Below are positions 35,060-44,727 of a stretch of DNA of 64,000 nt, piece after piece (positions within the stretch are counted from its first letter, which is position 1; each line of letters opens with the position of its first letter). Origin of the DNA: Streptomyces sp. NK15101 (GTDB taxonomy: Bacteria > Actinomycetota > Actinomycetes > Streptomycetales > Streptomycetaceae); contig NZ_JAINVG010000004.1 of NCBI RefSeq assembly GCF_020400725.1, positions 62,001-126,000 of the forward strand, read 5' to 3'. Both the position numbers and the translations under genes were made by a program. The notes below the pieces were generated by a model that saw nothing but the letters and a program-made list of their open reading frames with translations, was not told where the DNA came from and searched no databases.

Positions 35060-35854
35060 GTGAGCGCGTCAGGCACCGCGGCGACCGGAGGACGGGTCGA
35101 GCACATGCTGCGCCAGGTGGCACCCGGACGCTACGACGCGTACGAGCAGCTGCTGCACGCCCTCGCCGACGGCGAGCTCTGGATGCTGCTCTGGCAGGGC
35201 GCCCCCGGCTCGCCCGACGCCCAGTACGGGAACATGGAGGTCGACGGCCACGGCTACGCGCCGTGCGTCACCTCCGCCCAGGAGCTCGCCGCCTCCGGCT
35301 GGAACCGGGCCCACGAGCTCGTCACCGGCCGTGACATCGCCCGCGCCCTCTACCCCGACCGCTGGGGCGTCTGGCTCAACCCGCACGCCCCCGGCGGCGG
35401 CGTCGGCATCCCCTGGGCCGACCTGCGCCGGATCGCCACCGGTCTCGACCGGATGCCCGCCGGGCCGCTGCGCGTCACCGAGCCCGCCCTGGAGATCCCG
35501 CAGTTCTACGCCCTGCTCACGCAGAACGCCCACCGCACCCCGGCAGTCCGGGCGCTGCGCCGCGGCTGGGTGCAGCCGGCGCTCGGCTCCCCGTACCTCG
35601 CCATCGGTCTCGACCTTTACGACACGTCCCCGGCGGCCGTCGACGGCGTCCGCGCGATGATGCGCCAGTCGATCGGCTCCGTCCCCGACGGACTGCCCGT
35701 CTCGACGGTCGCGCTCTCCGACGCGTACGACCCGGTGGCCCTGTGGCTGCGGGCGAACGCGCGCCCCTTCTACGACCGCGAGGCGCACGCCGGACGCGGT
35801 TCCGCCGCCGTGCCGGGGTACGGATACCCCCCGCCGGCGCCGTCCGGATACTGA
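35060..35854 (+). CDS. SseB-family protein, second copy
   Basis: The 264-residue protein repeats the domain plan of its neighbour: ADGELWMLLWQGAPGSP, MEVDGHGYAPCVTSAQELA, YPDRWGVWLNPHAPGGGVGIPW, then YLAIGLDLYDTSP and the ending WLRANARPFYDRE, close to the VRPFYQR of the first copy. GTG at 35060 is chosen with GAGGGGCGGG about ten bases upstream; another in-frame GTG is at 35030. The two are paralogues and probably co-expressed. A terminator follows at 35883. Confidence 0.85.
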   Translation: MSASGTAATGGRVEHMLRQVAPGRYDAYEQLLHALADGELWMLLWQGAPGSPDAQYGNMEVDGHGYAPCVTSAQELAASGWNRAHELVTGRDIARALYPDRWGVWLNPHAPGGGVGIPWADLRRIATGLDRMPAGPLRVTEPALEIPQFYALLTQNAHRTPAVRALRRGWVQPALGSPYLAIGLDLYDTSPAAVDGVRAMMRQSIGSVPDGLPVSTVALSDAYDPVALWLRANARPFYDREAHAGRGSAAVPGYGYPPPAPSGY

Positions 35855-35882
35855 GACGTCCCTCGTGCCCCACTTGTCGGCA

Positions 35883-35912
35883 AAGGCCTCCGGAGTCCCC
35901 TCTGGAGGCCTT
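35883..35912 (+). terminator. Terminator after the SseB pair
   Basis: AAGGCCTCC (35883-35891) pairs with GGAGGCCTT (35904-35912) around a GC-rich loop, followed by CGTTC. Confidence 0.75.
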
Positions 35913-36216
35913 CGTTCACCCCAATTCGGCAGATCGCGACACCAGTTGAGCGACATGTCCGATTGCGGGCAAGAGGGCCCCGGTTGGTCCGCTCACGTGA
36001 TCACGACGTCCGGATAACGGAAGTCGCAGCACCGCATCACGTTTGAGCAAACATTCCCCGTCAGGGCTGGCGGGTGATCGCGAGCGCATTGAAGACTCCC
36101 CGGAACACGGGACGTTCGGCTCCTTTCCAGCCGGTGTCCAGCAGGTTGTTCCACCGAGCCGCTACCCGCGGCGGGCAAGGGCCGGCTACCGGCGGCCGAG
36201 AGGGGTCCTCACCACG
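35913..36216. promoter_or_regulatory. Leader/promoter region of the peptide importer operon
   Basis: About 300 bases without a supported gene. A short palindrome GTTTG-AG-CAAAC lies at 36041-36052 in an AT-richer patch and may be an operator. The ribosome site GAGAGGGG (36199-36206) serves the permease gene. No clear -35/-10 pair was found. Confidence 0.35.
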
Positions 36217-37245
36217 ATGACGGCACCACTGCACGAGGCGAGTGCGGGCGAGGCGACCGCCACCGTCGACGGCGCGCCCGACGCTCCCGGCACTCCGGAC
36301 AACTCCGGCACGGCAGGCAAGGCGATCGAGGGGCGTTCCCCCTGGAAGATCGCCTGGACCCGCCTCAAGCGCGACAAGCTGGCCCTCGCGGGCGCCTTCG
36401 TCGTCGTCTTCCTGATCCTCGTCGCGATCTTCGCGCCGGTCATCGTGGGCCTCCTCGGCCACCCGCCGGACGAGTTCCACGAGGACCAGATCGACCCGCT
36501 GTTCGGCACGCCGATCGGCTCCTGGGGCGGCGTCAGCGGCGACTTCCTGTTCGGCGTCGAGCCGGTCAACGGCCGCGACGTCTTCAGCCGGATCGTCTAC
36601 GGCGCCCGGATCTCGCTGCTCGTCGCCTTCCTCGCGGCGGTCTTCGCGGTCGTCCTCGGCACGGTCCTCGGCGTCATCGCGGGCTACTTCGGCGGCTGGA
36701 TCGACGCGGCCCTCAGCCGGGTCATGGACGTCATGCTCGCCTTCCCGCAGCTGCTGTTCACGATCGCCCTGGTCTCGGTGCTGCCCAACCAGTTCCTCGG
36801 ACTGGACGGCTCGGGCGTGCGCATCGCCGCCCTCATCCTGGTGATCGGCTTCTTCGGCTGGCCGTACGTCGGCCGCATCGTCCGGGGCCAGACCCTCTCG
36901 CTGCGCAACCGCGAGTACGTCGAGGCCGCCCAGAGCCTGGGCGCCGGCCGCTTCTACATCCTGCGCCGCGAGCTGCTGCCCAACCTGATCGCCCCGATCA
37001 TGGTCTACGCGACCCTCATGATCCCCACCAACATCCTCACCGAAGCGGCGCTCAGCTTCCTCGGCGCGGGTGTGAAGCCTCCCACCGCTTCCTGGGGCCA
37101 GATGCTGTCGACGGCCATCACCACCTACGAGTCGGATCCCCTGTTCATGGTGATTCCCGGCCTCGCGATCTTCATCACCGTTCTGGCGTTCAACCTCTTC
37201 GGCGACGGCGTGCGTGACGCGCTCGACCCGAAGGGCTCCCGCTGA
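36217..37245 (+). CDS. Peptide ABC transporter permease (OppC/DppC type)
   Basis: The 342-residue protein has an N-terminal cytoplasmic tail (residues 1-60), a first membrane helix (LALAGAFVVVFLILVAIFAPV) and a BPD_transp_1 domain with five further helices. The EAA loop is EYVEAAQSLGAGRFYILRRELLPNL, and the C-terminal GDGVRDALDPKGSR is typical of OppC/DppC. ATG at 36217 follows GAGAGGGG. It heads a five-gene importer unit. Together with the DppB-type permease at 39236 it should form the membrane channel for oligo- or dipeptides. Confidence 0.93.
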   Translation: MTAPLHEASAGEATATVDGAPDAPGTPDNSGTAGKAIEGRSPWKIAWTRLKRDKLALAGAFVVVFLILVAIFAPVIVGLLGHPPDEFHEDQIDPLFGTPIGSWGGVSGDFLFGVEPVNGRDVFSRIVYGARISLLVAFLAAVFAVVLGTVLGVIAGYFGGWIDAALSRVMDVMLAFPQLLFTIALVSVLPNQFLGLDGSGVRIAALILVIGFFGWPYVGRIVRGQTLSLRNREYVEAAQSLGAGRFYILRRELLPNLIAPIMVYATLMIPTNILTEAALSFLGAGVKPPTASWGQMLSTAITTYESDPLFMVIPGLAIFITVLAFNLFGDGVRDALDPKGSR

Positions 37246-37355
37246 CCGTTCGCCGACGACACGCAAGACCCGCCCCTGCCGCTGGCGACAGGAGGCCCAT
37301 CCCCAATCGGCGGACCGCCGTAACGGCCGCCACTATCCCGGAGGTTGCTGGACCC

Positions 37356-39122
37356 ATGCTGAAGAGCTCTCAGCGCAGAATCGCCGCGGGCGCCCTGCTT
37401 GCGGCGGCCACGATGGTCGTCACCACCGCCTGTGGCGGCGGCAACGGCGACAACGGCGGCGGCAAGGGCAACGCGGGTGCGGCCGGCTTCAACGCCGCCG
37501 TGAACAAGGTCGCCAACGCCTCCGACAAGAAGGGCGGCGAGCTGAAGTTCATCGGCTCGCAGGAGGCCGACTCGTGGGACCCGCAGCGCGGCTACTACGG
37601 CTTCGTGTGGGACTTCGCCCGCTACTACACCCGCCAGCTCGTCACCTTCAAGGCCGAGCCGGGCGCCGCCTCCACCGAGCTGGTCCCGGACCTCGCCACC
37701 GACGCCGGCAAGGTCTCGGCCGACGGCCTCACCTACACCTTCACCCTGAAGGACGGGATCACCTGGGAGGACGGCAAGCCGATCACCTCCAAGGACATCA
37801 AGTACGGCATCGAGCGCATCTGGGCCCAGGACGTCATCTCCGGCGGCCCGATCTACCTCCAGCAGGTCCTCGACCCCAAGGGCGAGTACAAGGGTCCCTA
37901 CAAGGACACCTCCGCGGACAAGCTCGGCCTGAAGGCGATCGAGACCCCGGACGACAAGACCATCATCTTCAAGCTGCCGGTCGCCAACGGCGACTTCCTG
38001 CAGATGCTGGCCATGCCGGCGGCCTCCCCGGTCCGCCAGGACAAGGACACCAAGGCCAAGTACGGCCTGAAGCCCTTCTCCTCCGGCCCGTACAAGTGGC
38101 AGTCGTACACGCCGAACAAGTCGATCAAGCTCGTCCGCAACGACAAGTGGGACGCGAAGACCGACACCGTCCGCAAGGCGCTCCCGGACAGCATCTCCGT
38201 CACGTTCACCACGAACGCCGACGACATGGACAACCGTCTGGTCGAGGGCGAGTACGACCTCGACATCAACGCGACGGGCATCGGCGCCGCCGCCCGCCAG
38301 AAGGTGCTCCAGCAGCACAAGGGCAACGTCGACAACCCGCAGACGGGCTTCATCCGCTACGCGGTCTTCCCGCAGACGGTGATCCCCAACGTCGAGTGCC
38401 GCAAGGCGATCATCTACGCCGCCGACTCGAAGTCCCTCCAGACCGCCCGTGGCGGCCCGCAGGCCGGTGGCGACATCGCCTCCAACATGCTCCCGCCGGC
38501 GATCAAGGGCGCCGACCCGAAGGCCGACCCGTACGGCAAGCTCGCCGGCGCCCCGGACCTGGCCAAGGCCAAGGAGGCGCTGAAGAAGTGCGGTAAGCCG
38601 AACGGCTTCAAGACCACGATCGCGGTCCGCAACAACAAGAAGATCGAGATCGCGACCGCCGAGTCCCTCCAGCAGTCGCTGAAGGCCGTCGGCATCGACG
38701 CCCAGATCGACCAGTTCGACGGCGCCCAGACCTCGGGCATCATCGGTTCGCCGAAGGTGGTCAAGGAGAAGGGCTACGGCATCATCATCATGGGCTGGGG
38801 CGCCGACTTCCCGACCGGTCAGGGCTTCCTCCAGCCGCTGGTCGACGGCCGCTTCATCCTGCAGAGCGGCAACAACAACTTCTCCGAGCTGAACGACAAG
38901 GCCATCAACGGCCTGTTCGACCAGGCGCTGAAGGAGACCGACCCCGACAAGGCCGGCGAGCTCTACAAGCAGATCAACACGAAGGTGTCGGAGGCCGCGG
39001 TCTACCTGCCCTTCACCCACGAGAAGAACATCATCTGGCGCAGCTCCCGGCTGACCAACGTCTACACGGCGGACGCCTACAACGGCCGCTACGACTACGC
39101 GTCGCTCGGCGTCGTCAAGTAA
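37356..39122 (+). CDS. Peptide-binding lipoprotein (SBP_bac_5, OppA/DppA type)
   Basis: The 588-residue lipoprotein has a signal with lipobox MVVTTACGGG, a Gly/Asn-rich linker and the large bilobed SBP_bac_5 domain (GGELKFIGSQEADSWDP, TYTFTLKDGITWEDGKPITSKDI, a hinge near FIRYAVFPQ, and DKAGELYKQINTKV near the end). It captures peptides at the outer membrane face and delivers them to the permeases. CGGAGG lies 12 bases before the ATG. It is unusually the second gene, after the C-type permease. A strong hairpin follows it before the B-type permease. Confidence 0.94.
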   Translation: MLKSSQRRIAAGALLAAATMVVTTACGGGNGDNGGGKGNAGAAGFNAAVNKVANASDKKGGELKFIGSQEADSWDPQRGYYGFVWDFARYYTRQLVTFKAEPGAASTELVPDLATDAGKVSADGLTYTFTLKDGITWEDGKPITSKDIKYGIERIWAQDVISGGPIYLQQVLDPKGEYKGPYKDTSADKLGLKAIETPDDKTIIFKLPVANGDFLQMLAMPAASPVRQDKDTKAKYGLKPFSSGPYKWQSYTPNKSIKLVRNDKWDAKTDTVRKALPDSISVTFTTNADDMDNRLVEGEYDLDINATGIGAAARQKVLQQHKGNVDNPQTGFIRYAVFPQTVIPNVECRKAIIYAADSKSLQTARGGPQAGGDIASNMLPPAIKGADPKADPYGKLAGAPDLAKAKEALKKCGKPNGFKTTIAVRNNKKIEIATAESLQQSLKAVGIDAQIDQFDGAQTSGIIGSPKVVKEKGYGIIIMGWGADFPTGQGFLQPLVDGRFILQSGNNNFSELNDKAINGLFDQALKETDPDKAGELYKQINTKVSEAAVYLPFTHEKNIIWRSSRLTNVYTADAYNGRYDYASLGVVK

Positions 39123-39184
39123 TCCGACCCGCTTCACCGGCGCACCACCCGCCGCCAGGTCCGAAGGGCAGGTGATGGCCGCCC

Positions 39185-39222
39185 CGGCGGCCGGGGAACC
39201 CGACCGGGTTCCCCGGCCGCCG
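39185..39222 (+). terminator. Strong hairpin between binding protein and permease genes
   Basis: CGGCGGCCGGGGAACCC (39185-39201) pairs perfectly with 39206-39222 around a GACC loop, ending 13 bases before the DppB-type ATG. It probably stabilises the binding-protein message or attenuates read-through so that the binding protein exceeds the transporter. Confidence 0.7.
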
Positions 39223-39235
39223 ACCGGCCGACCGC

Positions 39236-40234
39236 ATGCTTGCATACATAATCCGGCGACTCTTCGCGGTCGTCGTGATGCTGCTCGTCGTCACGCTGGT
39301 GACGCTCAGCATCTTCTTCCTCATCCCCAAGATGACCGGCAGCGATCCTGCCGCGATGTTCGTCGGCAAGCAGGCGGATCCGGCTTCCATCGAGGCCATC
39401 CGGCAGAAGCTGGGCCTGGACGAGCCGATCCTGGTGCAGTTCTGGCACTTCGTCTCCGGCATCTTCGTCGGCCGGGACTACACCGGCGGCGGCGACACCA
39501 TCCACTGCGCCGCGCCCTGCTTCGGCTACTCGTTCCGCACCGAGCAGGACGTGTCGACGATGCTCGCCGACGCCTTCCCCATCACCCTGTCGATGGTCAT
39601 CGGCGCCGCCGCGCTGTGGCTGGTGCTCGGCGTCTCGGCGGGCGTGATCTCCGCGCTCAAGCGGGGCACGGTCGTGGACCGTACCGCGATGATCACCGCG
39701 CTCGCCGGTGTCTCGCTCCCCATCTTCTTCACCGGCATGCTGTCGATGCTCGTCTTCCGCACGCAGCTGGGCTGGCTCAACGCCTCGTACACGCCGATCA
39801 CCGAGTCCTTCGGCGGCTGGTTCGGCGGTCTCCTGCTTCCCTGGGTGACCCTCGCCTTCCTGTACGCGGCGATGTACGCGCGTCTCACCCGCGCCACCAT
39901 GCTGGAGGTCCTCGGCGAGGACTACATCCGCACCGCCCGGGCCAAGGGCCTGCCGGAGCCGGTCGTGCTCGGCAAGCACGCCATGCGCTCCACCATGACC
40001 CCCATCCTGACCATCTTCGGCATGGACCTCGGCGCCCTCGTCGGCGGTGCGATCCTGACCGAGACCACGTTCAACCTCCAGGGCCTCGGCTGGATGGCGA
40101 TCAAGGGCGTCAGCGAGCGGGACCTGCCGCTGATCCTGGCCGTCACCCTCATCACCGCCACGTGCGTCGTCATCGCGAACCTCGTGGTGGACCTGCTGTA
40201 CGCGGTGATCGACCCCCGAGTGAGGCTCGCATGA
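39236..40234 (+). CDS. Peptide ABC transporter permease (OppB/DppB type)
   Basis: The 332-residue protein has the OppB/DppB start ([27 protein letters not shown]), a periplasmic-side loop containing Cys-rich HCAAPCFGY, and a BPD_transp_1 domain whose EAA loop is [23 protein letters not shown]. It ends [13 protein letters not shown], as in other DppB proteins. No Shine-Dalgarno is visible before the ATG; the preceding hairpin lies where a ribosome site would be expected. Its stop overlaps the next ATPase gene (ATGA). It pairs with the C-type permease at 36217. Confidence 0.93.
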   Translation: MLAYIIRRLFAVVVMLLVVTLVTLSIFFLIPKMTGSDPAAMFVGKQADPASIEAIRQKLGLDEPILVQFWHFVSGIFVGRDYTGGGDTIHCAAPCFGYSFRTEQDVSTMLADAFPITLSMVIGAAALWLVLGVSAGVISALKRGTVVDRTAMITALAGVSLPIFFTGMLSMLVFRTQLGWLNASYTPITESFGGWFGGLLLPWVTLAFLYAAMYARLTRATMLEVLGEDYIRTARAKGLPEPVVLGKHAMRSTMTPILTIFGMDLGALVGGAILTETTFNLQGLGWMAIKGVSERDLPLILAVTLITATCVVIANLVVDLLYAVIDPRVRLA

Positions 40235-41337
40235 CGGACAAGCTGACGAAGACCGGCGCGGCGGTGGGAGAGCCCGTCGACACCGGGAAGTCCGCCCCCT
40301 CCGAAGCCTTCCTCGACGTACGCGACCTGAAGATCCACTTCCCGACCGACGACGGTCTGGTCAAGTCGGTCGACGGCCTCAGCTTCCAGCTGGAGAAGGG
40401 CAAGACCCTCGGCATCGTGGGCGAGTCCGGCTCCGGCAAGTCGGTCACCTCGCTCGGCATCATGGGCCTGCACACCGTCGGCCAGTACGGCCGGCAGAAG
40501 GCGAAGATCTCCGGCGAGATCTGGCTGAACGGGCGCGAGCTGCTCTCGGCGGACCCCGAAGAGGTCCGCAAGATGCGCGGCCGCGAGATGGCGATGATCT
40601 TCCAGGACCCGCTGTCCGCGATGCACCCGTACTACACGGTCGGCAACCAGATCGTGGAGGCGTACCGCATCCACCACGACGTCGACAAGAAGGTCGCGAA
40701 GAAGCGGGCCGTCGAACTCCTCGACCGGGTCGGCATCCCCGAGCCCGCCAAGCGGTTCGACAACTACCCGCACGAGTTCTCCGGCGGCATGCGGCAGCGC
40801 GCGATGATCGCCATGGCGCTCGTCAACAACCCCGAGCTCCTCATCGCCGACGAGCCCACCACGGCCCTCGACGTGACCGTGCAGGCGCAGATCCTCGACC
40901 TGATGCGGGACCTGCAGAAGGAGTTCGGCTCCGCGGTCGTCATCATCACCCACGACCTCGGCGTCGTCGCCGAGCTCGCCGACGACATCCTCGTCATGTA
41001 CGGCGGGCGGTGCGTCGAGCGCGGACCGGCCGAGTCCGTCTTCTACGAGCCGCAGCACCCCTACACCTGGGGCCTGCTCGGCTCGATGCCGAGGATCGAC
41101 CGCGAGCAGACCGACCGGCTCATCCCGGTCAAGGGCAACCCGCCCAGCCTCATCAACGTCCCCAGCGGCTGCGCCTTCAACCCGCGCTGCCCGTACGCGG
41201 ACGTCCCCAAGGGGGGCATCACGCGCACCCAGCGCCCGGAGCTGGCCCTCGTCGGAGAGCGCCACTACTCCGCCTGCCACATGCCGCAGGAGGAGCGCAC
41301 CCGCATCTGGACCGAAGAGATTGCGCCGAAGCTGTGA
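40231..41337 (+). CDS. Peptide ABC transporter ATPase (OppD/DppD type)
   Basis: The 368-residue ATPase has Walker [11 protein letters not shown]-loop [15 protein letters not shown], signature [13 protein letters not shown], Walker [14 protein letters not shown] and H-loop ITHDLGVV. The C-terminal oligo_HPY region ([12 protein letters not shown] ... [11 protein letters not shown]) carries the cysteines that in DppD/OppD ATPases may bind an iron-sulfur cluster. It overlaps the upstream permease by four bases (ATGA) and the next ATPase by GTGA, so stoichiometric expression is likely. Confidence 0.95.
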   Translation: MTDKLTKTGAAVGEPVDTGKSAPSEAFLDVRDLKIHFPTDDGLVKSVDGLSFQLEKGKTLGIVGESGSGKSVTSLGIMGLHTVGQYGRQKAKISGEIWLNGRELLSADPEEVRKMRGREMAMIFQDPLSAMHPYYTVGNQIVEAYRIHHDVDKKVAKKRAVELLDRVGIPEPAKRFDNYPHEFSGGMRQRAMIAMALVNNPELLIADEPTTALDVTVQAQILDLMRDLQKEFGSAVVIITHDLGVVAELADDILVMYGGRCVERGPAESVFYEPQHPYTWGLLGSMPRIDREQTDRLIPVKGNPPSLINVPSGCAFNPRCPYADVPKGGITRTQRPELALVGERHYSACHMPQEERTRIWTEEIAPKL

Positions 41338-42542
41338 GCGAGACTATGGAACCCCTCCTCAAGGTCACCGGCCTGCAGAAGCACTTCCCCATCAGGAAGG
41401 GCCTGCTCCAGCGCCAGACCGGGGCGGTCAAGGCGGTCGACGGGCTGGACTTCGAGGTCTACCCCGGTGAGACCCTCGGCGTCGTCGGCGAGTCCGGCTG
41501 CGGCAAGTCCACGATGGGCCGGCTGATCACGCGTCTGCTCGAACCCACCGGCGGGAAGATCGAGTTCCAGGGCACGGACATCTCGCACCTCGGCGTGTCG
41601 GGCATGCGGCCGCTGCGCCGGGACGTCCAGATGATCTTCCAGGACCCGTACGGCTCGCTGAACCCGCGCCACACGGTCGGCTCGATCGTCTCGGCCCCCT
41701 TCAAGCTCCAGGGCGTCGAGCCCGAGGGCGGCGTGAAGAAGGAGGTCCAGCGCCTCCTCGGCCTGGTCGGCCTGAACCCGGAGCACTACAACCGCTACCC
41801 GCACGAGTTCTCCGGCGGCCAGCGCCAGCGCATCGGCATCGCCCGCGCGCTGGCCCTGAAGCCGAAGCTGGTGGTGGCGGACGAGCCGGTCTCGGCCCTG
41901 GACGTCTCCATCCAGGCGCAGGTGGTGAACCTCCTGGACGACCTCCAGGAGGAGCTGGGCCTCACGTACGTGTTCATCGCGCACGACCTCTCGGTCGTCC
42001 GGCACGTCTCGGACCGCATCGCGGTGATGTACCTCGGCAAGATCGTCGAGCTCGCGGACCGCAAGTCGCTGTACGAGAACCCGATGCACCCGTACACCCG
42101 GGCCCTGATGTCCGCGGTCCCGATCCCGGACCCGCGCCGCCGGGGCGTCAAGAGCGAGCGCATCCTGCTCAAGGGCGACGTCCCGTCCCCGATCGCCCCG
42201 CCGGCCGGCTGCCGCTTCCACACGCGCTGCTGGAAGGCCACGGAGGTCTGCGGGACCCAGGAGCCCCCGCTCCTGGAACTCCGCCCGGGCCAGCGCGTGG
42301 CCTGCCACCACCCGGAGAACGCGGACGGCGCGACGGTCCCGGCGGCACGGGAGTCGGTGGACGTGGCGATCACGAAGGCCCCGGAGCCGGCGAAGACCTC
42401 GGAATCGGTGAAGCCGGCGGCCGAGCCGGCCGCCAAGGCGGAAGCCGAGCCCGCGGCCGAGCCGGCCGCCGAGACGGAGACCGAGGCGGCCGCCAAGCCC
42501 GCCGCCAAGCCCGCGGCCGAGGAGAACACCTCCGGCGAGTGA
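41334..42542 (+). CDS. Peptide ABC transporter ATPase (OppF/DppF type) with Ala/Glu-rich tail
   Basis: The 402-residue ATPase has Walker [11 protein letters not shown]-loop [15 protein letters not shown], signature [13 protein letters not shown], Walker [14 protein letters not shown] and H-loop IAHDLSVV, then the oligo_HPY region ([26 protein letters not shown]). After about residue 325 an extra tail of some 75 residues made of Ala, Glu, Pro and Lys replaces the usual C-terminal end; it contains repeats like [11 protein letters not shown]. The GTG start at 41334 overlaps the previous stop. It completes the importer; a terminator follows. Confidence 0.93.
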   Translation: MSETMEPLLKVTGLQKHFPIRKGLLQRQTGAVKAVDGLDFEVYPGETLGVVGESGCGKSTMGRLITRLLEPTGGKIEFQGTDISHLGVSGMRPLRRDVQMIFQDPYGSLNPRHTVGSIVSAPFKLQGVEPEGGVKKEVQRLLGLVGLNPEHYNRYPHEFSGGQRQRIGIARALALKPKLVVADEPVSALDVSIQAQVVNLLDDLQEELGLTYVFIAHDLSVVRHVSDRIAVMYLGKIVELADRKSLYENPMHPYTRALMSAVPIPDPRRRGVKSERILLKGDVPSPIAPPAGCRFHTRCWKATEVCGTQEPPLLELRPGQRVACHHPENADGATVPAARESVDVAITKAPEPAKTSESVKPAAEPAAKAEAEPAAEPAAETETEAAAKPAAKPAAEENTSGE

Positions 42543-42551
42543 CCCGGACAC

Positions 42552-42584
42552 GAGGCCCCTGTCGCCCATGGCGGCGGGGGCCTC
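42552..42584 (+). terminator. Terminator of the peptide importer operon
   Basis: GAGGCCCC (42552-42559) pairs with GGGGCCTC (42577-42584), and the inside sequence can add a CGCC/GGCG stem. It is followed by CGTTCTG. Confidence 0.7.
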
Positions 42585-42622
42585 CGTTCTGCCCCCACCG
42601 GGACAACCGGGACAATGGGCCC

Positions 42623-43300
42623 GTGCTCCACGATCTGTTCACCCCCTCCGTCCAACACGCCCTCGACCTCGTGGGCATCTTCGTCTTCGCCATCTCCGGC
42701 GCCCTCCTCGCCGTCCGCAAGAACTTCGACGTCTTCGGCATCGCCGTCCTCGCCGAGGTCACCGCCCTCGGCGGCGGACTCTTCCGCGACCTGGTCATCG
42801 GCGCCGTGCCGCCCGCCGCCTTCACCGACCTCGGCTACTTCCTGATGCCGCTGATCGCGACGGCCTTCGTCTTCTTCCTCCACCCGGAGGTCGAGCGCAC
42901 CCAGGCCGCCGTCAACGTGTTCGACGCGGCGGGGCTGGGCCTGTTCTGCGTGACGGGGACGACGAAGGCGTACGACTACGGCCTCGGCCTGACCTCCTCC
43001 GCCGCGCTGGGGCTCGCGACCGCCGTCGGCGGCGGTGTGCTGCGGGACGTGCTGGCGAACGAGGTGCCGTCGCTGCTGCGCTGGGACCGGGACCTGTACG
43101 CCGTCCCGGCGATCGTGGGCGCGACGATGGTCGTGCTCTGCATCCGTTTCGACGTGCTCAACGGGTTCACGAGCGGCGCCGCCGTCGTGACCGCCTTCGC
43201 GCTCCGCCTCTTCGCGATGCGCTACCACTGGCGCGCGCCCCGCGCCTGGAACCGCCGCTCCTCCGCGCGTGAGGAACCGGAAAAAGCTACCGCTCAGTAG
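42623..43300 (+). CDS. TRIC-type (UPF0126) cation channel family protein
   Basis: The 225-residue membrane protein consists of two repeats of three helices plus a seventh, as in prokaryotic trimeric intracellular cation channels. Both repeats carry the glycine-rich signature: TALGGGLFRDLVIG in the first and TAVGGGVLRDVLANEVP in the second. These proteins form monovalent-cation (K+/Na+) channels. GTG at 42623 (VLHDLF...) is used because homology starts there; a weak GGGAC precedes it. It lies just after the importer terminator and 23 bases before the thioesterase gene. Confidence 0.9.
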   Translation: MLHDLFTPSVQHALDLVGIFVFAISGALLAVRKNFDVFGIAVLAEVTALGGGLFRDLVIGAVPPAAFTDLGYFLMPLIATAFVFFLHPEVERTQAAVNVFDAAGLGLFCVTGTTKAYDYGLGLTSSAALGLATAVGGGVLRDVLANEVPSLLRWDRDLYAVPAIVGATMVVLCIRFDVLNGFTSGAAVVTAFALRLFAMRYHWRAPRAWNRRSSAREEPEKATAQ

Positions 43301-43323
43301 CTAGCTGCGGTACCGTCGGAAAC

Positions 43324-44175
43324 ATGAGCACGAGCACCGATGCGACCGCCGTCGTGACGTACGAGTTCGACCGCGACACCGCCGTCACCCTCCGGGAACC
43401 CGGCGTCTACGACGCCGACCTCTCCGCCGGCTGGACGATCATCCACGCCGTCAACGGCGGCTACCTCCTCGCCCTGCTCGGCCGCGCCCTCGGCGATCAC
43501 CTCCCGCACCCGGACCCGTTCACGATCTCGGCGCACTACCTCACGCCGTCCGTGCCGGGCCCCGCGGTTATCCGGACGGAGACCGTCCGCACCGGCCGGA
43601 CGCTCTCCACCGGCCAGGCCTCGCTCTTCCAGTACGCCGAGGACGGCACCGAGGTCGAGCGCATCCGCGTCCTCGCCTCGTACGGAGACCTCGACGCCCT
43701 CCCGGACGACGTCCGCACCGCCGCGGCGCCCCCGGCGATGGCGCCGATCGAGAACTGCTTCAGCGCCGCCGACAACCCGGCCCCGAGGATCCCCGGCTCC
43801 TCCGCGATCGCCGACCGCCTCGACCTCCGCCTCGACCCGGCCTGCGTCGGCTGGGCCGTCGGCGCGCCGTCGGGGAAGGGCGAGATGCGCGCCTGGTTCG
43901 GCCTGGCCGACGGCCGTGAGCCGGACCCCCTCTCCCTCCTGCTCGCGGTCGACGCCCTGCCGCCGACCTCCTTCGAGCTGGGCCTCAAGGGGTGGACCCC
44001 GACCGTGGAGCTCACCACCCACGTCCGGTGCCGCCCGGCGCCCGGGCCGCTGCGGGTCTCCATCACGACCCGGAACCTCGCCGGCGGCTTCCTGGAGGAG
44101 GACGCCGAGGTCTGGGACAGCGCGGGCCGCCTGGTGGCCCAGTCCCGCCAACTGGCCCGCGCCCCCCGCGCCTGA
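43324..44175 (+). CDS. Acyl-CoA thioesterase family protein (TesB-like double hotdog)
   Basis: The 283-residue protein has two hotdog halves: WTIIHAVNGGYLLALLGRAL and FTISAHYLTPSVPG in the first, and ELTTHVRCRPAPGPLRVSITTRNLAGGFLEEDAEVWDSAGRLVAQSRQLAR in the second. This fits thioesterase-like superfamily proteins (4HBT_3) that hydrolyse acyl-CoAs. The catalytic residues are not obvious and the substrate is unknown. It starts 23 bases after the TRIC gene, so the two are probably co-transcribed. A 552-bp repeat-rich gap follows. Confidence 0.85.
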   Translation: MSTSTDATAVVTYEFDRDTAVTLREPGVYDADLSAGWTIIHAVNGGYLLALLGRALGDHLPHPDPFTISAHYLTPSVPGPAVIRTETVRTGRTLSTGQASLFQYAEDGTEVERIRVLASYGDLDALPDDVRTAAAPPAMAPIENCFSAADNPAPRIPGSSAIADRLDLRLDPACVGWAVGAPSGKGEMRAWFGLADGREPDPLSLLLAVDALPPTSFELGLKGWTPTVELTTHVRCRPAPGPLRVSITTRNLAGGFLEEDAEVWDSAGRLVAQSRQLARAPRA

Positions 44176-44727
44176 CCCTCCTGCGGGACCCCCGCCCCCG
44201 CGCTTCCGCCCGTGCGGGGCCCACACCCGACGGGGCGACGCCCCCGCCCACCCGCCACGCGGCCCCCGCGCCCGGCGGGGCGGTGCCCACCCGCCGTGTG
44301 GGCGGTCGTCCCGCTGGGGCGGGACGGGTGGGCACACGGGACGGCGCACTTCGCGGCGCCTCCGCGTTCCGCGCCTGGACCCGCACCCCGAGCGCCGGTG
44401 CACCGGTGGTGGCCGTTCAGGTGCGGGAGCCTGGGCCCGGCAAGGGGCGCCGTCCCCGTTGTGCCCACCCTCCCCCAAGCTCTCGGTTCCGCTCGAGCAG
44501 GGGGAACCCCCTTGCCCCGGCGGAACGACCGCCCACAACGGGGGCACGGGTGGGCGCCGGCCCGGCGGAAGGGCTGCCCGCAACGGCGGGGCGCCGCCCC
44601 GGTGGAGCGGAGGGCCGCGACGGGGCCGCGGGGGCGAACCGTCCCGCGGCCGAGAACCGCCCCCGCCCCCGGCGCAAACAGGCCGGTCACCAGGCGCCGA
44701 CGGACGGGCTCGTAGAATCGACCCACC
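44176..44727. repeat. 552-bp repeat-rich intergenic island
   Basis: No supported gene. GTGCCCACCCG (44283-44293) is an inverted partner of 44325-44335. A GTGGGCGGTCGT element inside it (about 44298-44309) recurs inverted near 44523-44536 (CGACCGCCCAC). At about 44466-44510 lies CTCCCCCAAGCTCT ... GCTCGAGCAGGGGG, a hairpin-forming element I recall as common between Streptomyces genes. Several open frames cross the region but have no consistent coding bias. Confidence 0.55.

Noticed and set aside
44212..44715. Open frames in the intergenic island
   Set aside because: Translations are Pro/Arg/Gly-rich, several frames are equally open, and repeats explain the sequence.
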